Positions 1 to 5,928 are shown, counted from the first letter of the stretch. The stretch is DNA of 7,145 nt from Methanoregula sp. (GCA_003136075.1 PNBP01000079.1:10182-17326), one strand, 5' to 3'. Notes: generated by a model from the letters alone, not told the origin. A program made the numbers and translations.

Positions 1-746
1 GGATTATTCAGGGAATACTTGGGGTCATAATTTTTATTATATTGTTGGCTATTGTATCTCATTTATCTGCTCCTTACAATAATGCAGAATCCGCTATAGT
101 AAGTGGTGCGAGTGGTGCGAATCAAGGCAAGATAAGTACACAATCCACTATAAATTCTCAAGTAAATTTCATTCCAACTCCGACAGAAAGCCCAACTGAT
201 AGAAATATCCGGATCGCAAACGAAATTGTTGCAGATTATCATAAAACTCACACTTATACGATGAATGATTACTATGTTTGCATCGATATGGCCAATGATG
301 TTTGGGATATGCTCAAAACTCAGGGAATCAATGCAAAAATTATGATTGGACGTGTCGATTATGCTCCGACTAAAATTACAGATTCGAATCATGCATGGGT
401 TTTAGCAGAGGTAGCACCCGATCAATGGCTAGCATTGGAAGCAACTGGTGGGTATTCGGTCTCTAAATCCGATAATCCACTTTATTATCAAGGATATCCG
501 TTTTTTGATCCAAAACAAACAAAAACATACGTCCAATTAAATCAACAATTGAGTGATGCTCAACAAAAATACAATACGGCGGTTACTGATTACAATCAAT
601 ATCTTGCCCAATATAATCAAGCAGGAATTTTTTCAAAGATAAGTATGAAAAGTATATTGGATAATAAAGAATTGATTGTTCAACAAAGATTGAATGATTA
701 TAATCAAGTAATTAATCAGATCAATTCGTTAACGGCATTCTTATAA
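1..746 (+). CDS. Membrane-anchored transglutaminase-like protein, 5'-truncated by the window edge
   Basis: The reading frame is open from base 3, so the true start lies upstream. The TTG at 42 is not the start, because the codons before it encode hydrophobic residues (IIQGILGVIFIILL) that form an N-terminal membrane helix. Counting from that TTG, residues 10-55 are a Ser/Thr/Asn-rich spacer. Residues 57-140 resemble a transglutaminase/cysteine-protease fold, with a candidate triad of Cys80 (YVCIDMA), His117 (SNHAWV) and an acidic residue at Glu133 (LALEAT). Residues 160-230 are Gln/Asn/Tyr-rich and probably coiled coil. The likely topology is a single anchor with the catalytic domain outside the cell, which is an inference. 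Whether it is a peptidase, a crosslinking enzyme or inactive cannot be told. The gene is more AT-rich than the glycosyltransferase and PhoU genes, which may mean an accessory origin. TAA stop at 744-746. Confidence 0.72.
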   Translation, partial: IIQGILGVIIFIILLAIVSHLSAPYNNAESAIVSGASGANQGKISTQSTINSQVNFIPTPTESPTDRNIRIANEIVADYHKTHTYTMNDYYVCIDMANDVWDMLKTQGINAKIMIGRVDYAPTKITDSNHAWVLAEVAPDQWLALEATGGYSVSKSDNPLYYQGYPFFDPKQTKTYVQLNQQLSDAQQKYNTAVTDYNQYLAQYNQAGIFSKISMKSILDNKELIVQQRLNDYNQVINQINSLTAFL

Positions 747-761
747 TTTTTTACAATTTTT
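747..761 (+). terminator. Oligo-T terminator after the transglutaminase-like gene
   Basis: T6 at 747-752 follows the stop codon directly and T5 lies at 757-761. Archaeal RNA polymerase terminates at such T-tracts without needing a hairpin. A further T7 at 812-818 could be a backup site. Confidence 0.5.
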
Positions 762-966
762 ATCAAGAGCGACAGGATGTAAATAAACTGCTTAATTACC
801 CAAAACACACATTTTTTTCAGAATAGTGATATCAGAAGTGATGGGTTGCAAATTCAAAGATAACTATAACCCAAAACAAGAGTGCGTGAGATATAATCCG
901 AACTCCAATTCCATTTCAATCATAATTGGCTGGAATAATGCATATTGAAGTTTCATTTCACCAAAC
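762..966. other. AT-rich intergenic spacer with no recognisable gene
   Basis: No ORF with a ribosome binding site is visible. The 10-mer ACCCAAAACA occurs twice in direct orientation, at 798-807 and 869-878, with no function I can assign. Together with the next block this makes a stretch of about 640 bp without a convincing gene between the transglutaminase-like gene and the 52-aa ORF. Confidence 0.5.
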
Positions 967-970
967 TTAC

Positions 971-1279
971 GATTCCCCCCGCCGCCTCCGACGGGTCGCT
1001 CCCGCGGCGGCCTGATTACCCATCACAGCAAATACCGGTAACTTGTCCCGCCGTGCCTCATAAAGGCCCTGAGGCGGGGACCCCCTCGCAACAATTGGAC
1101 ATTTTACCGTTTTTTGATACATAATCCCACGCAAAATCCAGACCCTATTTCCCCTACAAAAAAATCCCCTCGCGATCGCCCCTCGCCAAAAAATTTCGAA
1201 ACTCACCGTAACCCCCTCCCACCCTGCCAGGAATGTTTCTGGCAGCATCAGGGTGATCGGATCCGGCACTCATACCGGA
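971..1279. repeat. GC-rich block of inverted repeats; possible structured RNA or dispersed element
   Basis: The composition changes sharply from AT-rich flanks to GC-rich here. Several perfect inverted repeats are present: 979-985 with 1004-1010 (CCGCCGC/GCGGCGG), 1055-1060 with 1070-1075 (GCCTCA/TGAGGC), 1224-1230 with 1239-1245 (CTGCCAG/CTGGCAG) and 1262-1266 with 1275-1279 (TCCGG/CCGGA). The octamer CCCCTCGC occurs three times, at 1082-1089, 1166-1173 and 1179-1186. A 100-codon minus-strand frame (967-1269) crosses the block. It ends in a run of arginines, has no clear ribosome binding site and looks like translated structure instead of a protein. The block could be a noncoding RNA, a dispersed repeat of the genome or the remnant of a mobile element. 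The strand is unknown. Confidence 0.4.
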
Positions 1280-1280
1280 G

Positions 1281-1292
1281 AACGCACCAGAA
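1281..1292 (+). repeat. 12-mer direct repeat, copy 1
   Basis: AACGCACCAGAA is identical to 2066-2077. The core ACGCACCA also occurs at 2029-2036, inside a small hairpin. Copy 1 ends 25 bp before a TATA-like sequence, so it could be part of a promoter or an upstream regulator site. Confidence 0.45.
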
Positions 1293-1317
1293 TCTGATAT
1301 AGAGACTATTGTGCCTG

Positions 1318-1366
1318 TTATATGTCTCCTAGTCTCTCCTTCGAGAATAATGAAATAATTCATTAT
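1318..1366 (+). promoter_or_regulatory. Putative promoter and operator-like palindrome of the 52-aa ORF
   Basis: A TATA-like TTATATG lies at 1318-1324, which would place a transcription start near 1347-1350. A perfect 8-bp inverted repeat, ATAATGAA-ATAA-TTCATTAT, occupies 1347-1366, exactly at the predicted start. AGAGAC (1301-1306) and GTCTCT (1332-1337) also flank the TATA element as an inverted pair. The palindrome could be a repressor site or a hairpin at the 5' end of the transcript. These are calls by eye. Confidence 0.35.
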
Positions 1367-1386
1367 CGTAAAAGAGAGTGACGATT

Positions 1387-1545
1387 ATGATGGAACTTAA
1401 ACACAGTGTAGCGCTGATACACATTTGTGCAACACATGCGTCAAGCGAACCGCGCAGGGAGGCAATTACAAAGTATCTTGCGCAGCACCCGGAAATTGAC
1501 AGGGATGAGATCTTGACGATGATGCCAGAAATACACATCGATTAA
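1387..1545 (+). CDS. Small hypothetical protein, 52 aa
   Basis: Two adjacent ATG codons (1387 and 1390) open a frame of 52 codons ending in TAA at 1543-1545. A GAGTGA-type ribosome binding site at 1376-1381 lies 5 nt before the first ATG, and a TATA-like element with a palindrome precedes it. The N-terminal third is mildly hydrophobic (VALIHICATHA). The rest is charged and predicted helical, with EPRREAITKYLAQHPEIDRD in the middle and an acidic end. I see no signal peptide, metal-binding cluster or known family motif. The coding composition is more balanced than the surrounding AT-rich spacer, which favours a real gene. It could also be a remnant of a longer gene. No function is assigned. Confidence 0.5.
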   Translation: MMELKHSVALIHICATHASSEPRREAITKYLAQHPEIDRDEILTMMPEIHID

Positions 1546-1732
1546 AGGTGGCAGCCCTGGTTTTGATATTTTAATGGGACTCTGATTTTCTCCTAGAACT
1601 CTCATAAAATTATCCTAACCGCCGCATACAACAGAACAATTTCCGCGCTCCATCAACCGTCACTTATCACTAACCACTCATACGGCTGATCAACCGCAAA
1701 CTTATCAGAATCTTTTTTTCAATAGGACTATC

Positions 1733-1738
1733 TATAAA
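1733..1738 (+). promoter_or_regulatory. TATA box candidate for the 62-aa membrane protein
   Basis: TATAAA at 1733-1738 stands 80 bp before the start codon, which would give a leader of about 55 nt. The surrounding sequence is AT-rich with a T7 run at 1713-1719, so other starts are possible. Confidence 0.35.
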
Positions 1739-1817
1739 CATATCTGGTAGCTGGTCTCTTGAACATCGTAATCTGTGAAAGATCCAAGCCACCATAGATT
1801 CCTTTGGAGGTATTAAA

Positions 1818-2006
1818 ATGAGTAAATTAGTAGCAGCCATATTAGTGTTTTTAATTGGACTTACCTTGATAGTTGGTGGGTATACAAGTCTCGGAACGCT
1901 CTATACTACGGGGTTATGTCTCATCATTGCAGGTATCTTGGTGATTGTACTTATAATTTTAAAGATGATGAAAATGCAATGTGAAACAAAAACTCCAACC
2001 AAGTAA
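1818..2006 (+). CDS. Small two-helix membrane protein, 62 aa, unknown function
   Basis: A textbook ribosome binding site, GGAGGT at 1806-1811, lies 6 nt before the ATG, so start and expression are well supported. The protein has two hydrophobic helices at about residues 4-21 (LVAAILVFLIGLTLIVGG) and 31-49, joined by a short Gly/Thr/Tyr turn. It ends in a short polar tail with Lys, one Cys (Cys55) and Thr-Pro. With the positive C-terminus kept inside, both ends would face the cytoplasm, which is an inference. The gene stands alone between noncoding stretches, with its own promoter candidate and a T-tract terminator just after the stop. I do not recognise the family. Confidence 0.72.
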   Translation: MSKLVAAILVFLIGLTLIVGGYTSLGTLYTTGLCLIIAGILVIVLIILKMMKMQCETKTPTK

Positions 2007-2008
2007 TC

Positions 2009-2046
2009 TTTTTTAGGCAAGTCTCGTCACGCACCACAGTTGGTGC
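2009..2046 (+). terminator. T-tract terminator and a following small hairpin
   Basis: T6 at 2009-2014 begins two bases after the stop codon of the 62-aa gene. A perfect 6-bp hairpin, GCACCA-CAGT-TGGTGC, follows at 2031-2046. Its left arm contains the ACGCACCA core of the 12-mer repeat. The T-tract is the more likely termination signal, and the hairpin may have another role. Confidence 0.45.
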
Positions 2047-2065
2047 ATTTGTCAAAAGTCACTAA

Positions 2066-2077
2066 AACGCACCAGAA
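2066..2077 (+). repeat. 12-mer direct repeat, copy 2
   Basis: AACGCACCAGAA, identical to 1281-1292. As at copy 1, a TATA-like element follows, here 17 bp downstream, and further similar blocks follow in the same order (see findings). Confidence 0.45.
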
Positions 2078-2322
2078 CCGACAATGGTTATGTTTTTATA
2101 TCGAAATCTACTTTCGGAAGTACTAAGATAGGTGATAATGTTTAATTAAAGGTACCTTGTTCGTTATCGTAAACCCTGCAAATAGTTAGAACCCACAATC
2201 TCGGGATTCACAACAATCCGGCATTTTTACTCCTGTTTTTATAGAGCCCTATTGCGTGGTATGTCGAAAAATAAGATAAACAGTGCCACAGATACTATTT
2301 GATTGTATTAGGATTTCCCTTT

Positions 2323-2670
2323 ATGAAGACGCGATACGGTTGGGTTGAGATTGATCATATCCGGTATGACCATGATGTGATTATTCATTCTGACCGGAGT
2401 GTTACCAAACGCTCCAAGAAAATATCAAAAAAACTCAAAGATAAATTTGGTCATACGCCACTTGCCGACCACGAACTCGCATTTCTTGATATCGAAAAAC
2501 CCGAGGTAGTTTTTATCGGGACGGGGCAGTATGGGGAACTTCCTATCACTCCAGATGCCCAAAAGGTGCTCGGGAACTATGAATCCATAATCCGCCCGAC
2601 ACCTGAAATCCTTGAGCAGTTCAATGATGAGCCCCGTGCGTCAGTTGCTATTCTTCACGTAAGCTGCTGA
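2323..2670 (+). CDS. Mth938-like domain protein (DUF498/NDUFAF3 family), 115 aa
   Basis: The ATG at 2323 is chosen over the in-frame TTG at 2299 because the family begins at a short basic/aromatic strand (here MKTRYGWVEIDHIRYDHDV). AT-rich AAAATAAGATAAA at 2268-2280 would place a transcription start near 2300, inside the longer form. The ribosome binding site is weak (AGGA at 2310-2313). The protein matches the Mth938 fold: early beta strands, a basic segment (KRSKKISKKLKDK, residues 29-41), an acidic ELAFLDIEKPE helix, the strand and loop VVFIGTGQYGEL (62-73), a helix near EILEQFN, and the family-typical end AILHVSC (109-115). Archaeal members are uncharacterised. The related mitochondrial protein NDUFAF3 is a complex I assembly factor, which should not be transferred here. 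It appears monocistronic. Confidence 0.82.
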   Translation: MKTRYGWVEIDHIRYDHDVIIHSDRSVTKRSKKISKKLKDKFGHTPLADHELAFLDIEKPEVVFIGTGQYGELPITPDAQKVLGNYESIIRPTPEILEQFNDEPRASVAILHVSC

Positions 2671-2736
2671 ACGTATACGGTATTAGTTCAATCGTTACAG
2701 ACAACAAGAGTGCAATCCGCACCTTCTGTCAGAATT

Positions 2737-2775
2737 GTTACCTGCCTGTTCGGGTAAACCGGAAGGTAACCCGAA
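2737..2775. terminator. Hairpin with GGAA tetraloop between convergent genes
   Basis: TTCGGGT (2749-2755) pairs perfectly with ACCCGAA (2769-2775). Inside it ACC (2758-2760) pairs with GGT (2765-2767) around a GGAA loop, a GNRA-type tetraloop. GTTACC at 2737-2742 could pair instead with GGTAAC at 2765-2770. It lies between the Mth938-like gene and the end of the TPR gene, where a terminator or a processing structure is plausible, but no T-tract follows on either strand. Confidence 0.35.
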
Positions 2776-2933
2776 TCACTATATTTGATCATTCTCTTAC
2801 CCTCTCATCTGTGATGGTAGTTTGGGTTAAAGAATGGAGTACCTGGGATCTGTTCCTGTGATTCTGGATCGCTGCAATCGTTGTTTTAAAAGAGGATGGC
2901 ACCTTGCCAGGCTTTTTTTTCCTGCTGTCCTGT

Positions 2934-4289
2934 TCAATGCCCTTCGATGAGGGATTTTTTCTGACGGGTGGCCTGGTCATTCCCCGGATGGATTGCAAGC
3001 ACACGGTCATAGGCATTCAGGGCATCATCCCGCCGTTTGACTTTCATGAGTACAAATCCTTTGTAGAGCAATGCATCGATATTTTTTTCTTCCAGAGAAA
3101 TTGCACGGTCAAGGGATTCAATCGCTTTGTCGTATGACCCCAGCATAGTGAGGGTCTTGGCATGACTGATCCAGACCGCTGCATTCCTGGGTTCTCTATC
3201 CAGCGATTGTTCATAGGCAAACAGGGCTTCATCATACGCCCCCAACTTCTTTCGGGAGTCTCCCAGGGATCCCCACGCTTTTGCATTCTCCTGATCATCT
3301 TTGAGGGCCTGCTCATAGGCTTCGGTCGCCAACTGGTACTTGCCGATATGGATGTGAAGATCTCCAAGAGCGATCCATGAAGGTGAATCATGAGGATTTC
3401 CGGCAAGGGATTTTACGAGGTCCTGAATCTTTACTTCATAGGATGTTTTGGGGGCTGGCGTGTCATACTGACGCGGTTCTGGATCGGGGCGGGGTTGTGG
3501 AGCTGTGGTAGTTGGTATTGGGCTCGCAGGTTTGCGGAGAACCGGGGGGGAAGACCGGAAGACCGGTTGCATCATGGCAGGTTTTGGTTCCGGAACATAA
3601 GGAGGAGTGGCCAAGGTTGCACTCTTTTTGGTATCAGCAGGGATACGTGGTGGGGATACAGGTTTTAGAGCAACCGGTGTAACCGGCACTGATTCATACG
3701 TGGAGGGCATCTCACGCAATGGCGGAGAGGCAAGAACAGACATCGGCTGCCGCAACGATGGCTCATGGGGTGGTGCATTGGTACGTTTTTCTTTTCCTCG
3801 TTTTTTCATGGCGATATTGATACCGGCAAGAGCATCGGTGTTTTTTGGGTCAAGGGCCAGCACGCGTTCGTATGCGCAGATTGCGTCTTCAAATTTTTCC
3901 TGGATTGCAAGGGTGAGGCCTTTCACGTACCAGCTATTTGCTGAAGATGGATTCAGCGACAGAGCGCGATCGTACAGTTCGAGCGCGTCTGAATGTTTCC
4001 CAAACCCCGAATAGATAAGCCCTTTATAGGTAAGCGCGTCGAACAGGTGGGGGTTTATTGATAAGGCTCTGTCTAAATTCTGTAATGCTTCGTGAAACTG
4101 CCCCATCTGGTAGAGTGCATATCCCTTCATGTGCCATGAATCTGCATGGTGGGGATCCTTTGCCAGCATCTTGTCAAACGCTTCAACGGAGTTAACATAA
4201 TACCCGCTCTGGCAGAGATTTTTGCCTTCACGGTACCAGTAATCCGGCTCTTTCTTTGGATCGTTCAGGATATTGCCAATTATTCCCAT
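2934..4289 (-). CDS. Tetratricopeptide repeat protein, 451 aa, 4+4 TPR with a proline-rich linker
   Basis: The ATG at 4289 is preceded by an ideal archaeal ribosome binding site, GAGGTGAT (4300-4293 on this strand), which fixes the start. Four 34-residue TPR units span about residues 15-150. A Pro/Ser/Thr/Ala-rich disordered linker covers about 165-285, and four more units cover about 302-437. The units carry the usual pattern (W or Y at position 4, G at 8, Y/F near 11, A at 20, P at 32), for example SWHMKGYALYQMGQFHEALQ. No signal peptide or catalytic domain is visible, so it is probably a cytoplasmic scaffold for protein-protein contacts, and its partners are unknown. TPR proteins of this type are abundant in methanogens. 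It lies downstream of the glycosyltransferase and 98-aa genes but has its own TATA region and palindrome, so it is likely transcribed separately. Confidence 0.9.
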   Translation of the reverse strand: MGIIGNILNDPKKEPDYWYREGKNLCQSGYYVNSVEAFDKMLAKDPHHADSWHMKGYALYQMGQFHEALQNLDRALSINPHLFDALTYKGLIYSGFGKHSDALELYDRALSLNPSSANSWYVKGLTLAIQEKFEDAICAYERVLALDPKNTDALAGINIAMKKRGKEKRTNAPPHEPSLRQPMSVLASPPLREMPSTYESVPVTPVALKPVSPPRIPADTKKSATLATPPYVPEPKPAMMQPVFRSSPPVLRKPASPIPTTTAPQPRPDPEPRQYDTPAPKTSYEVKIQDLVKSLAGNPHDSPSWIALGDLHIHIGKYQLATEAYEQALKDDQENAKAWGSLGDSRKKLGAYDEALFAYEQSLDREPRNAAVWISHAKTLTMLGSYDKAIESLDRAISLEEKNIDALLYKGFVLMKVKRRDDALNAYDRVLAIHPGNDQATRQKKSLIEGH

Positions 4290-4351
4290 AATATCACCTC
4301 GTTGTAAATCGAGACGATCTTGGTATTTGTGATAAAGTATCAGCGGTTAAA

Positions 4352-4364
4352 TTTATATATTTTT
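4352..4364 (-). promoter_or_regulatory. TATA box of the TPR gene
   Basis: Read on the minus strand this is AAAATATATAAA, a strong archaeal TATA element. It predicts a start near 4330 and a leader of about 40 nt carrying the GAGGTGAT ribosome binding site. Confidence 0.55.
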
Positions 4365-4374
4365 TCAATTTTAA

Positions 4375-4399
4375 ATAGAGTAAAATCATATTACTCTAT
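4375..4399. promoter_or_regulatory. Perfect 9-bp inverted repeat upstream of the TPR promoter
   Basis: ATAGAGTAA (4375-4383) and TTACTCTAT (4391-4399) are exact reverse complements with a 7-nt spacer. The centre lies about 30 bp upstream of the TATA element of the TPR gene, a position that suits a transcription factor site. It could instead form a hairpin downstream of the 98-aa gene. Confidence 0.45.
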
Positions 4400-4417
4400 A
4401 TCTACTGTTTTTTGAAT

Positions 4418-4441
4418 GTGCGACTTGCACGGGAGGCTCCC
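4418..4441 (-). terminator. Tandem small hairpins just after the 98-aa gene
   Basis: Two short stems lie side by side. GGGA-GGC-TCCC is at 4431-4441, and GTGCG/TGCAC is at 4418-4430 (with one G-U pair). They begin a few bases downstream of the minus-strand stop at 4447. On the minus strand no T-tract follows at once, so termination here is only a suggestion. Confidence 0.25.
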
Positions 4442-4446
4442 TTTTG

Positions 4447-4743
4447 TCAGATATATCCCATTTTCCGGAGAATACCTGCAATACCAAAATATCCTGCACT
4501 GATAAGAAGATCGGTTTTCAGTTCGGTCAGGATAAACGGGTAGTTACCGGCCTGGTATGCACTATAGAGAAAGAAGCAACGGTACGCGATCCAGAAGATA
4601 AACGTAAGACAAAGAGCGCACCCGATGCCGATCCCGATACACCAGGTGAGCGCAAGTTTGTCCATATTCCAACTGATCAACGCTCCTTGCTTTTCCGGAC
4701 TTATAGTCGTGATACCGACCATTTCAACATTAGGCTGTAGCAT
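4447..4743 (-). CDS. Small membrane protein, 98 aa, downstream partner of the glycosyltransferase
   Basis: The frame is open from 4800, but the ATG at 4743 is preferred. It lies 13 bp after the stop of the glycosyltransferase and has AGGA (4754-4751 on this strand) 7 nt before it, whereas the earlier ATG would overlap the upstream gene by 44 bp. From this start, residues 1-28 are soluble. A long hydrophobic helix covers about 30-55 (rich in Ile, Gly, Cys, Leu, Phe) and is followed by aromatic residues (FFLYSAYQ). A second helix covers about 78-92, before a short basic end. I do not recognise the family. The tight spacing implies co-transcription with the glycosyltransferase, perhaps anchoring it or handling its lipid-linked substrate, but that rests on position alone. 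The opposite-strand frame over the same bases is judged a shadow. Confidence 0.62.
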   Translation of the reverse strand: MLQPNVEMVGITTISPEKQGALISWNMDKLALTWCIGIGIGCALCLTFIFWIAYRCFFLYSAYQAGNYPFILTELKTDLLISAGYFGIAGILRKMGYI

Positions 4744-4756
4744 TTTTCTGTCCTGA

Positions 4757-5842
4757 TTAGAGATGTTCACATAACACATTCTGGTAGAGCCGGCCGACAT
4801 TCTCGGCGGTCGCGGTCATAGATGGAAACCCGGTGAAGCTGCCTGCCCGCTGGATATCCCGCAGAAGCCGGAGACTGTACTGGCTTTGGGAGTGGAACCA
4901 CCCCTCGCTTGCATAATACCGGGAGAGATATTCCTGTTCCCACTGGCCCGGTGTTGGTATAAACAGTCCGTTTTCAAGCCCTGCTTCAGCAACATCCATC
5001 ATGGTAGTATAGCCGGATCGGCTGATGATAAACCGGGCTCGTGACATGAGCGACGATTTTTCCTGGCTTGATATATACGAGTAGATTACCGTTCCGTCAT
5101 CCAGCGTGGTAACCTGATCACTTGCAGGTTTGCCCAAAAGAACAACTTTTTTGCCGGGAAGGGATGGAAGCTGTGGCAGGAGGATTTTTTCAAGGGTCGT
5201 TCGCTGGGGTTCCATACCCGAAATAATAATCAGGTAATCAATATCCTTTTTTACCGGTTCTTTTCTGACGCTGGCAAGGATTCCGCAATAATAAATCCGG
5301 TCCCGGAGAGCCGGAGCATAGGTCTGGGAAAGTTTTCCTGCAAGTGCGCCCATGTCCGGAGCATTGTCAGGAACAACAATCGTGGTGAACCGGGAAAAGG
5401 CATCGGCATGAACATAAACACCGAGCAGTTCGAGCGGCCATGCGATCAAAGGAAGACTCTGGTGAAGCTGATGGGTGATAAGGATTGATGGTACATCCGG
5501 GGAAAAAACGCCGGAACGGGAATCACTGATAATGAGATCGAATGCATTTTCCGAAAATATCTTCTCTGCTCTTTTACGTTCCGCAAGATACGCTTCAACA
5601 AGGCGGGGGATACTTGCTGAATATGTCGGCAGGAAGATCCTGCCATTGTTCTGGGGGATGGGATAATCCTCAAATAGTATAAACCTGCATTCAGGACATT
5701 CTTTTTTGAGAAATGTAAGCGCATTTCCGCTGGTGCCGGTGGTTACTTCATGTCCATAACGGAGCAGCTCCCTGATAATGGGTACATCACGCGAGGCATG
5801 ACCCAGTCCCCAGTTGAGGGGTGAAACAAATACCGATCCCAT
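4757..5842 (-). CDS. MurG-like GT-B glycosyltransferase (MJ1255 type), 361 aa
   Basis: This is a two-domain GT-B glycosyltransferase of the UDP-sugar family related to MurG. The N-terminal Gly-rich acceptor-side loop is SPLNWGLGHASRDVPI (residues 7-22), typical of the MJ1255 group. A DLIISDSRSG strand and loop is at 102-111 and ITHQLHQSLP at 122-131. The C-terminal donor-binding half includes ISRSGYTTMMDVAEAG (273-288) and PTPGQWEQEYLS (296-307), with the Pro-Gly-Gln-x-Glu-Gln signature that contacts the nucleotide sugar in relatives. The length is normal for the family. No transmembrane helix is seen, so it is probably cytoplasmic or membrane-associated, adding a sugar to a lipid or surface glycan; donor and acceptor are unknown. 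The start ATG has an imperfect ribosome binding site (AGGA about 10 nt upstream). It is divergent from the P-II gene and leads the pair with the 98-aa gene. Confidence 0.88.
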   Translation of the reverse strand: MGSVFVSPLNWGLGHASRDVPIIRELLRYGHEVTTGTSGNALTFLKKECPECRFILFEDYPIPQNNGRIFLPTYSASIPRLVEAYLAERKRAEKIFSENAFDLIISDSRSGVFSPDVPSILITHQLHQSLPLIAWPLELLGVYVHADAFSRFTTIVVPDNAPDMGALAGKLSQTYAPALRDRIYYCGILASVRKEPVKKDIDYLIIISGMEPQRTTLEKILLPQLPSLPGKKVVLLGKPASDQVTTLDDGTVIYSYISSQEKSSLMSRARFIISRSGYTTMMDVAEAGLENGLFIPTPGQWEQEYLSRYYASEGWFHSQSQYSLRLLRDIQRAGSFTGFPSMTATAENVGRLYQNVLCEHL

Positions 5843-5928
5843 TTTTCACTGTTCCTTTTTGTGGTATCGCAACCGCATGCCGGTATCGTTCAATCTGGTT
5901 GCAGGCTTAACACACTATTTCTAATTTT

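Larger units (their letters stand above)
2007..2322 (+). other. Noncoding leader-like region before the Mth938-like gene
   Basis: No gene is supported in these 316 bp. The region holds the 12-mer repeat (2066-2077), a TATA-like TTTATAT (2095-2101), and a strong ribosome binding site AGGTGAT (2130-2136). That site is followed by an ATG (2138) whose frame stops after three codons. TTCGTTATCGTAAA at 2160-2173 differs by one base from 1359-1372. A second AT-rich element at 2268-2280 is the likelier promoter for the gene at 2323. Confidence 0.4.

Noticed and set aside
104..120. Tandem GTGGTGCGA in the transglutaminase-like gene
   Set aside because: It merely encodes a Ser-Gly-Ala repeat in the spacer of the protein and is too short to be a mobile or regulatory repeat.
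63..392. 109-codon minus-strand frame opposite the transglutaminase-like gene
   Set aside because: Shadow of a frame that has recognisable Cys and His motifs and continues upstream of the window.
1172..1179. GCGATCGC palindrome, identical to the cyanobacterial HIP1 core
   Set aside because: Only one copy is present and everything else in the window points to an archaeon.
967..1269. 100-codon minus-strand frame across the GC-rich block
   Set aside because: No good ribosome binding site, a terminal arginine run and low-complexity character, and the bases are explained by inverted repeats. Kept as a structured block instead of a gene.
2913..2920. T8 tract on the plus strand near the end of the TPR gene
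   Set aside because: It lies about 240 bp after the Mth938-like stop and just beyond the TPR stop, where it reads as A8 on the minus strand. A role in ending the plus transcript is possible but not supported.
3390..4014. Plus-strand frames within the TPR gene
   Set aside because: They are mirror frames of a long repeat-containing gene with an ideal ribosome binding site on the other strand. Their Gly/Arg/Trp-rich translations reflect the Pro-rich linker read backwards.
4444..4740. 98-codon plus-strand frame opposite the small membrane protein
   Set aside because: It has no promoter or ribosome binding site of its own and a patchwork of charged residues without hydrophobic core. The minus-strand frame has operon spacing, a binding site and clear membrane helices.
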